Origin: Planctomycetes bacterium GWC2_45_44 | GTDB lineage: Bacteria; Planctomycetota; Phycisphaerae; Sedimentisphaerales; UBA12454 | Direction: 5' to 3' | Length of the DNA: 41,504 nt | Assembly: GCA_001824555.1 (NCBI GenBank) | Contig: MHXU01000133.1 | Location: 1 to 41,504, forward strand | In this document: positions 24,470 to 32,664 of the stretch, piece by piece | Layout of the letters: every line of letters begins with the position of its first letter | Position numbering within the stretch: the first letter of the stretch is position 1 | Made by a program: the position numbers and the translations under genes | The notes under the pieces: generated by a model | The model's input: the letters and a program-made list of their open reading frames with translations, nothing else | Told to the model about the DNA's origin: nothing | Database searches by the model: none

Positions 24470-26140
24470 ATGGGTGCATTAGCTGCCGGCGTATCAGGCC
24501 TCCAGGCGCATCAAAAGATGCTCGACGTTGCTGGTAATAATCTTGCGAATGTAAATACAACGGCTTATAAGTCGAGCAGAATCACGTTCTCCGAGCTGCT
24601 TAGCGAGACGGTAAAGAAGGCATCGCAGCCGACGGCCACTATGGGCGGTACGAATCCGCAGCAGCTTGGCAGCGGCGTAGGGATTTCGGGCATTTCTCCG
24701 AATATGAATCAGGGAAATATTGAAAGCACGGGCAATCCTCTCGACCTTGCGATAGAAGGCGAAGGCTATTTTGTTCTTAGCGATGGCGGCCAGGCTGTTT
24801 ATACCCGCGCAGGGGCATTCGCGGTTGACGCTAACTCGAATCTTGTGGACCCGTCAACCGGCTTTTTGGTTCAGAGAATCGGTTCTGTCGGCGAAAGCGA
24901 CGGATTTCAGATTGCGGGCGATAACAATATAAAAGTTCCTTATGATGTGGCAATGGCAGCGAAAGCGACAGAATCAGTTACGGTGTCCGGCAATTTGAGT
25001 TCGGACTCGGTGCTGGCTACTCCGAATACTAATGTGCTAATATCAAATCTTCAGTACACGACAACCGGCGGCACGGCTGCGACATCAAGCAGCACGTTAG
25101 TGAGTCTTGAACAGTGGTCCGGCACGGCTACTCCCGCAGGTACGATAACTATTTCGGGAATCGACCCCGATGGCACGGCATATACAACGGGTCTTACGCT
25201 TGCGGTTAGCAGTACTACGACGGTCGGCGACCTTGTTGACCAGATAAATACCGCGCTCGACGGCAACGCGACGGCTTCGTTGGTCAACGGTAAAATAAAA
25301 ATTACCGATGATGAAAGCGGGTACAGCAAATCAGACCTGAATTTCACATACAGCGGCACAGGAGCTCTTGAAACGCCCGGTTATTTTGAGGTTTCTACGG
25401 TCGGCGGCGAGGAAGTAAAAAGCGTGAACATAACAATGTACGATTCGCAGGGCGGTTCGCACGTTTTGGCCGGTGCGTTTGTAAGAACTGATACGGCCAA
25501 TACGTGGGATTTGGTTTTGACCAGCGTAAGCGGCAATGTGAACGGCATATCTATGGCGGACAGGAGAGTTGAGGGTATCGAGTTTGACGCTGCGGACGGT
25601 TCATATTCAGGATTGAATTCGACAATCGGCGATGATGCCGAATTTGTGGTTACATTCGCGCACGACACTGCTAATCCGCAGACGATAGACCTTTCTCTTG
25701 GCACGGCAGGGCAGCTTGACGGATTGACTCAATTCGCGGGCAACTCGACTGCTGTCGCCAGAGAGCAGGACGGTTATGAGGCAGGCAGGCTTTCGAGCGT
25801 TTCGGTCAATAACGAAGGTATTGTAATCGGCGCGTTTTCGAACGGCATAAAAAAGCAAATCGCTACTGTACAGATAGCACTTTTCCAAAACGCGGCGGGT
25901 CTTGAAAGCGCAGGCGGCGGATATTATACGCCATCGGCGAACTCCGGCGAAGCTGTCGCGACACAGGCATTGACCGGCGGCGCCGGCTCGCTGCACGGCA
26001 GTTCTCTTGAAAAATCAAACGCGGATGTCGCCAGCGAATTTGTTAATTTGATTCAGGCGCAAAATGGCTATCAGGCCAACGCCCGAACAATTACGGTCGC
26101 CAACGACATTCTTAAGGAATTAACGAATTTGATAAGATAA
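24470..26140 (+). CDS. flgE: Flagellar hook protein FlgE
   Basis: Hook subunit, exported by the flagellar type III system. 556 residues. The N-terminal rod/hook signature is SGLQAHQKMLDVAGNNLANVNTTAYK, the central domains are Thr/Ser/Gly-rich, and the C-terminal D0 helix ends EFVNLIQAQNGYQANARTI..ILKELTNLIR. KGYFVLSD-like and YTRAGAF segments fit the FlgE/F/G core. It follows flgD by 29 bp with AAAGGAG before the ATG. Confidence 0.96.
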   Translation: MGALAAGVSGLQAHQKMLDVAGNNLANVNTTAYKSSRITFSELLSETVKKASQPTATMGGTNPQQLGSGVGISGISPNMNQGNIESTGNPLDLAIEGEGYFVLSDGGQAVYTRAGAFAVDANSNLVDPSTGFLVQRIGSVGESDGFQIAGDNNIKVPYDVAMAAKATESVTVSGNLSSDSVLATPNTNVLISNLQYTTTGGTAATSSSTLVSLEQWSGTATPAGTITISGIDPDGTAYTTGLTLAVSSTTTVGDLVDQINTALDGNATASLVNGKIKITDDESGYSKSDLNFTYSGTGALETPGYFEVSTVGGEEVKSVNITMYDSQGGSHVLAGAFVRTDTANTWDLVLTSVSGNVNGISMADRRVEGIEFDAADGSYSGLNSTIGDDAEFVVTFAHDTANPQTIDLSLGTAGQLDGLTQFAGNSTAVAREQDGYEAGRLSSVSVNNEGIVIGAFSNGIKKQIATVQIALFQNAAGLESAGGGYYTPSANSGEAVATQALTGGAGSLHGSSLEKSNADVASEFVNLIQAQNGYQANARTITVANDILKELTNLIR

Positions 26141-26157
26141 TTTGACAAGGATGTTTT

Positions 26158-27183
26158 GTGATAGCACAAGCAGTTTTTGAAATTAGTAAAAATGCGAGCC
26201 CGGTTGTTGCCGGGCTTTCGCGTTATATTGCGGCGTTGACGACGATGGAGCGATTCGAGGCTCTGACGAGGCTGGAATCTCTGCCGGGCAGTGAAAAGAG
26301 TTTTGTGATTTTCGGGGTTGTCACTGCGGCGGCGATGGCGGGGCTGTTTGTTCTGGCGACTGTCGCAAAGCGAAGGTATGAAATAATAGAATGGCACAGA
26401 GCGTTCGATGACCTTGCGCAAAAGATGGGGCTGACGGACAATGAGCGGAAACTGACGGAGGATATGGCGCAGGCTGTACGGCTCAAAAAGGCATCCGTTC
26501 TTCTTGCTGACAGCAGGCTTTTTGATAAAAGCGCTTCAAAAATGATTGAGCAGGTCGCGAGCGAGCAAAAAGACGATGAGCAAATCAGGTCGTTGAAGTT
26601 AGAGTTGACGTTTTTGCGGGAGAAATTAGGTTTCAGGAAACAGCTTACGCTTTCGGCGTTGTCGGCAAGGCCGATTGTCGGGCAATCTGATGAAACAAAG
26701 CCTGTCAATCGGCGGCGGTTTGTAAGGGCGGCTGTTCGCAAGCAGATATTCGCGGCGAAATTCGATTCATCGCAGGATGTGAGCGGCGGCGAGCAGCAGT
26801 TGCTGCCGGAGTTTATGCCAGCGGTTTTGACGGAAATCGGAGGGCCCGGGCTGCGGTTCGAGTCGGATGCACAGGTCAAAAGGGGGGATAGAATGCTTGT
26901 GGTTCTTGGTCTTGAGCGGAACGGCAGGCGGATTTGCGAGCATCTCGGCACGGAAATTGCACATAGTAAGAAACGGCTGATAAGAGATATTGCGGTCGTA
27001 AGGAATGTCGGCGAAAAAGCCGGTCGGCAATCTATCGCGGTTGAGCTTGTCGGATTGAGCGAAAATGAGATTGACGTGCTTGTTAAGGCTACAAACGCGG
27101 AATTGATAAGGAATGTAAAAGGCGAAAAAATATCGGCGGATTACCAAACTGTTAAAATCGCAAGTTCGTTTATAGGGTCTTAA
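26158..27183 (+). CDS. PilZ-like flagellar membrane protein
   Basis: 341 residues, GTG start at 26158 with AAGGA 6-7 nt upstream. One membrane segment (about 49-70, FVIFGVVTAAAMAGLFVLATVA) is followed by a helical region (LAQKMGLTDNERKLTEDMAQ) like that of membrane-anchored PilZ proteins seen in flagellar clusters of other phyla. The C-terminal part begins NRRRFVRAAVRKQ, matching the RxxxR c-di-GMP motif, but the second motif (usually D/NxSxxG) reads TEIGGPGLRF and is degenerate. Placed between flgE and flgF, it may be a motor brake or clutch, or a scaffold that no longer binds c-di-GMP. Function inferred. Confidence 0.65.
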   Translation: MIAQAVFEISKNASPVVAGLSRYIAALTTMERFEALTRLESLPGSEKSFVIFGVVTAAAMAGLFVLATVAKRRYEIIEWHRAFDDLAQKMGLTDNERKLTEDMAQAVRLKKASVLLADSRLFDKSASKMIEQVASEQKDDEQIRSLKLELTFLREKLGFRKQLTLSALSARPIVGQSDETKPVNRRRFVRAAVRKQIFAAKFDSSQDVSGGEQQLLPEFMPAVLTEIGGPGLRFESDAQVKRGDRMLVVLGLERNGRRICEHLGTEIAHSKKRLIRDIAVVRNVGEKAGRQSIAVELVGLSENEIDVLVKATNAELIRNVKGEKISADYQTVKIASSFIGS

Positions 27184-27193
27184 GGATATTGAT

Positions 27194-27925
27194 GTGTCTG
27201 ATATTGCGGCGCAGGTAAGTCAAAAAATTAGCCAGTTGGCACAGGAATTTGAAGTTGTGACCAACAATATGGCCAATGTCAGCACCGTCGGCTACAAGCG
27301 GAGAATGAACGACTTCGCCAAAGTTATGGCTGATAAGCTGAATCCTCCGAGTGAAAAAGACGGCCAGCAGGAATTGCCAGTTGTTTATGATTTTACGCAG
27401 GGAACTCTCGACCAGACGGGCGGGAAATTGGATTTTGCCATCTGCGGGAACGGATTTTTTACGGTTGAAACGCCCGACGGGCCTCTCTATACACGCAACG
27501 GCCTGTTTCACCTCGACCGAGATGGTAAATTAGTCGATTCGCAGGGGCGTTTTATCGCGGGCGAGGCGGGGCCGATATCCATTCCACCCACTGTTGGGAT
27601 TATGGATGTTTCCGTCGCTCTCGACGGGACGGTCAAAGCGGGCGGGGCTATGGTGGGCAAACTTAAACTTGCGGATTTCGGCGATAATCAAAATAAACTC
27701 GTGGCTGTCGGAGCAAACTGCTTCAAAATGACCGACAGCAAAGCCAAAGTACTCGAGCCGAAAGATACAACCGTTCAGCAGGGCGCTCTTGAAGGGTCAA
27801 ACGTTCAGCTTGTCGAAGAACTTGTTGATATGATTATGGTTTCGAGGCTCTACGAATCGAATATGAAATTTATGAATGTCAAAAAAGATTCCTCGCAAAG
27901 CCTTATGAGCGTCGCGATGGCGTAA
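27194..27925 (+). CDS. flgF: Flagellar basal-body rod protein FlgF
   Basis: 243 residues, normal for a proximal rod protein. It has the N-terminal motif VVTNNMANVSTVGYKRR, the core NGFFTVETPDGPLYTRNGLFHLDRDG, and the C-terminal helix ELVDMIMVSRLYESNMKFM. The first residues (MSDIAAQVSQKISQLAQEF) fit FlgF rather than FlgG, and flgG follows. GTG start at 27194 with TTAAGGATA upstream, 10 bp after the PilZ-like gene. Confidence 0.92.
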   Translation: MSDIAAQVSQKISQLAQEFEVVTNNMANVSTVGYKRRMNDFAKVMADKLNPPSEKDGQQELPVVYDFTQGTLDQTGGKLDFAICGNGFFTVETPDGPLYTRNGLFHLDRDGKLVDSQGRFIAGEAGPISIPPTVGIMDVSVALDGTVKAGGAMVGKLKLADFGDNQNKLVAVGANCFKMTDSKAKVLEPKDTTVQQGALEGSNVQLVEELVDMIMVSRLYESNMKFMNVKKDSSQSLMSVAMA

Positions 27926-27990
27926 GAAAATAAAAAATTAAAAATAAAAGATAAAAAATGCGGAGTCCGCTAAAAGCGGACAACTGATTT
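27926..27990. repeat. A-rich dispersed repeat with GCGGAGTCCGC palindrome, copy 3
   Basis: AAAATAAAAAATTAAAAATA leading to GCGGAGTCCGCTAAAAGCGG, in the 76-bp flgF-flgG gap. Same family as 2085-2150 and 17560-17655. Inside an operon it could form a processing or attenuation hairpin. Confidence 0.65.
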
Positions 27991-28001
27991 AGGAGATAAA
28001 A

Positions 28002-28787
28002 ATGCTTAGAGCTTTTTCGACAGCGGCAACGGGAATGGCGGCGCAGCAAATGATGGTTGATGTTACCGCCAACAACCTTGCCAATATAAATACCAACGGT
28101 TTTAAGAGAAGTCAGATAGATTTTCAGGATTTGCTCTATGTAAAGATGACGCAAAGCGGAAATGAAGTTGCTTCTGGCATAACTGCGCCGGGCGGTATTG
28201 AAATCGGCAGCGGCGTAAGAGCGGCTTCGACGGCAAAGGTTTTCAGCGCGGGCGAACTTACCAATACAGGAAGAAATTTAGACATCGCCATCAGCGGCGA
28301 TGGATTTTTGCAGGTATCAATGCCGGACGGCACTACGAAATATACCAGAGACGGCGCTTTGAGAACGGACGCGACCGGCAAATTGGTAACGACGACAGGC
28401 TACGCGATTAGTCCTGCGATTACAGTGCCGACGGATTCGATAGCCGTCGATGTCGAAAAAGACGGCAGCGTAAATGTAACGAGCAGCTCCGGAACGCAGT
28501 CGGTTGTCGGAACTATTCAGCTTGCGAGATTTCCCAATCCATCTGGACTGTCGAGCGACGGCGGCAACCTTCTTTCTGAAACAGAGGCCAGCGGCACGGC
28601 AACTACCGGCACGGCAGGTGCAAACGGCTTCGGCGATATTCAAAGCGGATTTCTCGAGAAGTCAAACGTTCAAATGGTAACGGAATTGGTCAACCTTATT
28701 ACCGCTCAACGAGCGTATGAGGTGAACTCACGAGCGATTAAGGCTGGCGACGATATGCTTCAGAAGTCAATAGAAATAGCGAGATAA
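28002..28787 (+). CDS. flgG: Flagellar distal rod protein FlgG
   Basis: 261 residues, the canonical FlgG length. N-terminus MLRAFSTAATGMAAQQMMVDVTANNLANINTNGFKRS, core DGFLQVSMPDGTTKYTRDGAL, and C-terminus KSNVQMVTELVNLITAQRAYEVNSRAIKAGDDMLQ are all diagnostic. AGGAG is 8 nt before the ATG. It follows flgF and precedes flgA, a conserved order. Confidence 0.97.
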   Translation: MLRAFSTAATGMAAQQMMVDVTANNLANINTNGFKRSQIDFQDLLYVKMTQSGNEVASGITAPGGIEIGSGVRAASTAKVFSAGELTNTGRNLDIAISGDGFLQVSMPDGTTKYTRDGALRTDATGKLVTTTGYAISPAITVPTDSIAVDVEKDGSVNVTSSSGTQSVVGTIQLARFPNPSGLSSDGGNLLSETEASGTATTGTAGANGFGDIQSGFLEKSNVQMVTELVNLITAQRAYEVNSRAIKAGDDMLQKSIEIAR

Positions 28788-28800
28788 GCAAAAAAATGAT

Positions 28801-29835
28801 ATGAAAAAGACACGGATTAACACTGGTTTTTTTAGACACGGATTAACACGGATTAACACGGTTAAAAATGTTACTTCTCTGTGTCCTCTGTGTTCTCTGT
28901 GGCTAATAGTTTTTATGGCGGGGACGGCGTTGGCTGTTGACGGTGGTTTGCAGGTTTATTTGCCGAGAGATGTAAAGATAGACAGCCCGACACCGACGCT
29001 GGGGCAGATTGCAATTTTAAGCGGCGATGAGGCAATGGTGCAGGCGGCATCTTCAATCGCAATGGGGCAGCTTGCTCTTGTAAATCAGAGATTGATAATA
29101 GACAGGCCTACGATTTTGAGCCGGCTCGCCTCCAGCGGGGTATCGGCATCGAGAGTGAAATTCGCAGGCGCTGAAAAAGTCGCGGTAAGTCTGAAAAATA
29201 CAATTATCAGTTCCGAAAAAATTATTCAGACGGCGACGGATTGTATGAAGGCTGCGGCGGGGGAGAATAAAATTTCCAAATGGACGCTCACGAGGCCTCC
29301 ACAGGATTTGCTGCTTGGCGAATTGAAAGCTAATATAACTCTAAAGGCATCGCAGAGTTTGGTGCAGCCGAATGTCGTAAGGGTTCTTGTCGAAGTATTT
29401 GCTGATGACAAATTGGCGGGAAAACAGTTTGTTGATTTTCGCGTTAAGTATTCGGCAAGTAGGATTGTCGCGGCGGCGGATATCGCCAGAGATTCGATTA
29501 TAACGCGGGAGAATACCACGGTGCAGAACGTCGAGGCGGATTCGCGGCAGATTGGCGAACAGACGGCATTTTTTGGAATGACGGCAAGGGGAGATATAAA
29601 ACAGGGGACGGCGATTGCTGATAATATGCTTTATAATCCAAAGCCGCAAACAGTTGTCAAACGCAATCAGAATGTCGTTATAAAAATAGAATCTTCGGCA
29701 GTTATGATAACCGCCACAGGCAAGGCAATGGATGACGGTATGGCGGGGGAAATCATCAAGGTTCAAAATAACGATTCAAAAAGAATAATAATGGCAAAGG
29801 TGAACGCGGACGGCTCGGTCGAGCCGGTGTTTTAA
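28801..29835 (+). CDS. flgA: Flagellar P-ring assembly chaperone FlgA
   Basis: Periplasmic chaperone for P-ring (FlgI) assembly. 344 residues; the C-terminal SAF-type region (about 210-344) has ARDSIITRENTTV, MTARGDIKQGTAI and MDDGMAGEIIKVQN, characteristic of FlgA. The N-terminus is unusual: the first ~36 codons are made of two dispersed DNA repeats (28809-28909), which encode a basic region (KKTRINT..RHGLTRINT) and most of a hydrophobic core (SLCPLCSLWLIVFMAGTALA) with an ALA-V cleavage site. The only other ATG (28915, MAGTALAVDGG) would leave no signal peptide, so I keep 28801. The ribosome-binding site is weak. Confidence 0.9.
   Translation: MKKTRINTGFFRHGLTRINTVKNVTSLCPLCSLWLIVFMAGTALAVDGGLQVYLPRDVKIDSPTPTLGQIAILSGDEAMVQAASSIAMGQLALVNQRLIIDRPTILSRLASSGVSASRVKFAGAEKVAVSLKNTIISSEKIIQTATDCMKAAAGENKISKWTLTRPPQDLLLGELKANITLKASQSLVQPNVVRVLVEVFADDKLAGKQFVDFRVKYSASRIVAAADIARDSIITRENTTVQNVEADSRQIGEQTAFFGMTARGDIKQGTAIADNMLYNPKPQTVVKRNQNVVIKIESSAVMITATGKAMDDGMAGEIIKVQNNDSKRIIMAKVNADGSVEPVF
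28809..28909. repeat. Two dispersed repeats embedded in the 5' end of flgA
   Basis: Tandem ACACGGATTAACAC units (28809-28861) followed by CTCTGTG units (28874-28909). Both families occur elsewhere in the window only outside genes (17855, 11041, 12440). Here they are in frame and free of stops. Confidence 0.9.
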
Positions 29836-29866
29836 TAATGAATAATGAATAGTGAATAGTGAATAA
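29836..29866. repeat. AT-rich tandem units before flgH
   Basis: About four units of TGAATAG/TGAATAA in the flgA-flgH gap. A short tandem repeat adjoining the ribosome-binding region of flgH. Confidence 0.6.
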
Positions 29867-29882
29867 TTTTGGAACTTTTAAT

Positions 29883-30500
29883 ATGAAAATGAAGATAATT
29901 ATGATAGCTGTTTTACTTGCGGTTGGGGCGCAGGTGTATGCGGGTTCTATATGGGCCAAGAGAAATACAGAATTGCGTCATCCTTATACCGATGAGGTTG
30001 CCAGGAAGGTCGGCGATATACTGACGATAACGATAGCGGAAACGGCAAGTATAGAAAACAAGGTTGAAAACAAATTAAAAAACACAAACAGCAGCGGTAT
30101 CGAGTTTAACGGCGACCTGGGAATAACGACGGACAATCACAATCTTTTGCCGCGTATGCCCGGAGTTAATCTTTCGACATCTTCAAACAGGCAGATGGAT
30201 GGCTCGGCGGATTTTAAGGATAATCGAAAGTTCACGGATGAAATCGCCGTTGTGGTGGAAGACGTGATGCCGAACGGGAATTTAGTTGTTGTCGGCAGCA
30301 GGTTTAGAGAAGTTGCCGGCGATATTCAGGAAATACGCGTGAACGGCATAATAAGGCCGACCGATATTTCGTTTGAAAATAAAATAAGCAGTCAGAAAGT
30401 AGCTAACTTCCAGATGGTGTTCACGAATAAGGGGCCAAGCGAAACCTATAATAAGCCCGGCTGGCTAAGCAACGTTTTCAATGTAGTCTGGCCGTTTTAA
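29883..30500 (+). CDS. flgH: Flagellar L-ring protein FlgH
   Basis: Forms the outer-membrane ring around the rod. About 205 residues from ATG 29883; the track's GTG at 29859 adds eight residues encoded by a tandem repeat, and TTTTGGAAC lies at good distance before 29883. The conserved core includes YTDEVARKVGDILTITI, NTNSSGIEFNGD, AVVVEDVMPNGNLVVVGSR and IRPTDISFENKISS. The signal peptide ends VYAG with no Cys; most FlgH proteins are lipoproteins with a lipobox. It lies between flgA and flgI in the conserved AHI order. Confidence 0.93.
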   Translation: MKMKIIMIAVLLAVGAQVYAGSIWAKRNTELRHPYTDEVARKVGDILTITIAETASIENKVENKLKNTNSSGIEFNGDLGITTDNHNLLPRMPGVNLSTSSNRQMDGSADFKDNRKFTDEIAVVVEDVMPNGNLVVVGSRFREVAGDIQEIRVNGIIRPTDISFENKISSQKVANFQMVFTNKGPSETYNKPGWLSNVFNVVWPF

Positions 30501-30515
30501 AAAACGCGGTGAAAC

Positions 30516-31622
30516 TTGAAATATAAAATAAAAATAATTCTGTTCGTTGTTTTAGTTTTTGCGGCTGTTTGTGTTGCTGAAAGAATTAAGGATATCGCAG
30601 ATATTGGCGGTGTTCGGGGTAACCCGCTTACCGGCGTTGGTCTTATAACCGGCCTTGCGGGTACGGGCGATGAGACGACGCCTTCGCAAAGAATGCTCGA
30701 AAATATTCTCCGTCAAAGCGGTTTGGTCCTCGACAATATCGACATAAAGGGCGGCAGTATCGCGATTGTTATGGTAACGGCGAATCTTGGTCCGTTTGAC
30801 AGACCTGGTGCAAGGCTTGATATTGACGTTTCCAGCGTCGGCGATGCCGAGAGTTTGCAGGGCGGAATACTGATGCCTACGCCATTGAAAGGTCTTGACG
30901 GACAGGTTTATGCCGTGGCGAACGGCGCGGTAACGCTGGGCGGCTGGGGAGCGGGCGGCAATAACGCTTCAATCAAGAAAAATCATCTTACGGTCGGAAC
31001 TATTCCAAACGGAGCGATTGTGGAGCGCGAGGAAATTTCGGAATTCATCGACAGGCTGGGCGGAAAGAGAAGTTTCAGTTTTGTTTTGCGATATGGCGAT
31101 TTTACAACGGCCGAGAGAATCGGCGCGGTTGTAAATAATAATTTCGCCAACTGCGCGACTGTCGTTGACGCGGGAAATATAAAGGTAAATATACCTGATA
31201 ATATCGCTGAAAACGAAATTCCGAAATTTATCGACCAGCTTACGAGATTAGAAGTTACGGTTGACGTGCCTGCGGTTGTGGTGATTAACGAAAAGACAGG
31301 CACTATCGTGGTCGGCGAAAATGTCGGCATTTCGGCAGTGGCGATATCGCAAGGCAGTCTGGTGGTTAAGGTAAAGGAGACGGCCAATGTATTTCAGCCG
31401 ACGGCATCGTTTTCCGATGCGGGTACGACCCAGAAGGTTGATGAAACATTGTTGAGCGTTAAGGAAGAGCCGGGATACTTAGTTCCGGTTAAGAAAACCG
31501 TAACGGTTGCCGAACTTGCCAAGACACTTAACGCTATCGGGGCAACGCCGACGGATTTGGTGGCGATATTTAACGCTCTCAAGAGAGCGGGCGCTCTGCA
31601 GGCGAAATTGGAAATAATGTAA
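30516..31622 (+). CDS. flgI: Flagellar P-ring protein FlgI
   Basis: Periplasmic ring in the peptidoglycan layer. 368 residues, typical. Signal peptide (IIILFVVLVFAAVCVA-like) then ERIKDIADIGGVRGNPLTGVGLITGLAGTGD, the family signature. DIDVSSVGDAESLQGGILMPTPLKG and TPTDLVAIFNALKRAGALQAKLEI are also diagnostic. TTG start at 30516. The last codons sit at the edge of a repeat block (31609-31788) that separates it from flgJ. Confidence 0.96.
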   Translation: MKYKIKIILFVVLVFAAVCVAERIKDIADIGGVRGNPLTGVGLITGLAGTGDETTPSQRMLENILRQSGLVLDNIDIKGGSIAIVMVTANLGPFDRPGARLDIDVSSVGDAESLQGGILMPTPLKGLDGQVYAVANGAVTLGGWGAGGNNASIKKNHLTVGTIPNGAIVEREEISEFIDRLGGKRSFSFVLRYGDFTTAERIGAVVNNNFANCATVVDAGNIKVNIPDNIAENEIPKFIDQLTRLEVTVDVPAVVVINEKTGTIVVGENVGISAVAISQGSLVVKVKETANVFQPTASFSDAGTTQKVDETLLSVKEEPGYLVPVKKTVTVAELAKTLNAIGATPTDLVAIFNALKRAGALQAKLEIM

Positions 31623-31788
31623 AATTTTAAATAAACAGCGTGGGCTAAGAGCCCACCCTACAAAACTGGGATTGCCACGCTACGTCCTGCTCCGCAGGAC
31701 TTTGCTCGCAATGACAAATGGCATTTTTAGAGATTGCCTTTAATAAACAGCGCGGGCTAAAGCCCGCCCTACAAAACTGGAAATAATG
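31609..31788. repeat. Palindromic repeat block flanked by an 11-bp direct repeat (flgI-flgJ)
   Basis: TGGAAATAATG occurs at 31609-31619 (last codons of flgI) and again at 31778-31788. Between them lie AACAGCGTGGGCTAAGAGCCCACCC, ATTGCCACGC..CTCGCAATGAC, TTTTTAGAGATTGCC and AACAGCGCGGGCTAAAGCCCGCCC modules. The flanking duplication looks like a target-site duplication. Confidence 0.75.
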
Positions 31789-31799
31789 CAGGCGAGAAA

Positions 31800-32144
31800 A
31801 TGGAAAGCATAGACCTGATTAATAATTTGCAGCCGGTGTCGGCGAAAGTAAGTCTGGAAGTCGGCGGCGCAAATAAGATTGCGCAGCAGAAGACTGAAAA
31901 GTTTTGCAAGGATTTTGAAGCGATATTTATTACCCGACTTCTTGACGAAATGAAAGAGACAATCGGCGACTGGGGCGGCGAGCAGGACGGAGCGGCCAAG
32001 CAGACGCAGGGACTTTTTTGGATGTATCTTGCGCAGGATATGGGTGACAAGGGCGGATTCGGACTTTGGAAACAGATGTATAATCAGCTTGCCGGCGGCG
32101 AATCGGCGTTGGTGCAGAAACAGAAAATAGAGGTCGAAATCTGA
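31800..32144 (+). CDS. flgJ: FlgJ-type rod-binding protein (no hydrolase domain)
   Basis: 114 residues corresponding only to the N-terminal rod-binding domain of FlgJ: KFCKDFEAIFITRLLDEMKETI and FWMYLAQDMGDKGGFGL..MYNQLA. The muramidase domain of enterobacterial FlgJ is absent, as in several other phyla, so peptidoglycan opening must be done by another protein. The ATG is just downstream of the repeat block. flgN-like follows after 1 bp. Confidence 0.9.
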   Translation: MESIDLINNLQPVSAKVSLEVGGANKIAQQKTEKFCKDFEAIFITRLLDEMKETIGDWGGEQDGAAKQTQGLFWMYLAQDMGDKGGFGLWKQMYNQLAGGESALVQKQKIEVEI

Positions 32145-32145
32145 T

Positions 32146-32655
32146 ATGGAAAAACAAATTGAAAACGATATTGCCGAGATGCTCGAAATACTCGACGCGG
32201 ATATAGTCAATACTGAAAGCGATATTAACATTCTTAACGAGTTGCGGGGGTATCTTGTGTCGCGCGATGAAAAGAATATGGTGCGGCTGCTCTATGCGGT
32301 TCGTTCCATAATACAAAACAGGCAGGATAATCAGGCGAAAAGATTTAATGCCCGCAGGAAGCTGGCGCAATCGCTGGGCTGTGCGGTCGAGAAACTGACT
32401 CTCTCGAAATTATGCGATTATATCGAAGAGCCTTTCAAAACGGCGATGGCGGAAAGAAGAAGCACGCTGATACAGATGGTCGAGCGGTTTAAGACGGAAT
32501 ACGAAGCGACGGTATTTCTTCTTTCGGACTGCGCAAGATTTAATTCGCTGCTGCTGAAAAGTCTTGTCGGTATCGGCTCGGCTGAATCGACTACCTATAA
32601 ACCCGGAAAAGTCAACAGAGTTGATAACGCTGCTTTCATAAATATGCAGTATTAG
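32146..32655 (+). CDS. FlgN-like export chaperone for FlgK/FlgL
   Basis: 169 residues, almost all helical with heptad-like spacing (MEKQIENDIAEMLEILDADIVNTESDINILNELRGYL), as expected for a FlgN/FliT-type cytoplasmic chaperone of hook-filament junction proteins. Sequence similarity is weak, so the call rests on size, helical character and position directly before flgK and flgL, the classical FlgN location. It starts 1 bp after the flgJ stop and ends 9 bp before flgK. Confidence 0.75.
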   Translation: MEKQIENDIAEMLEILDADIVNTESDINILNELRGYLVSRDEKNMVRLLYAVRSIIQNRQDNQAKRFNARRKLAQSLGCAVEKLTLSKLCDYIEEPFKTAMAERRSTLIQMVERFKTEYEATVFLLSDCARFNSLLLKSLVGIGSAESTTYKPGKVNRVDNAAFINMQY

Positions 32656-32664
32656 GAAAGAAAT

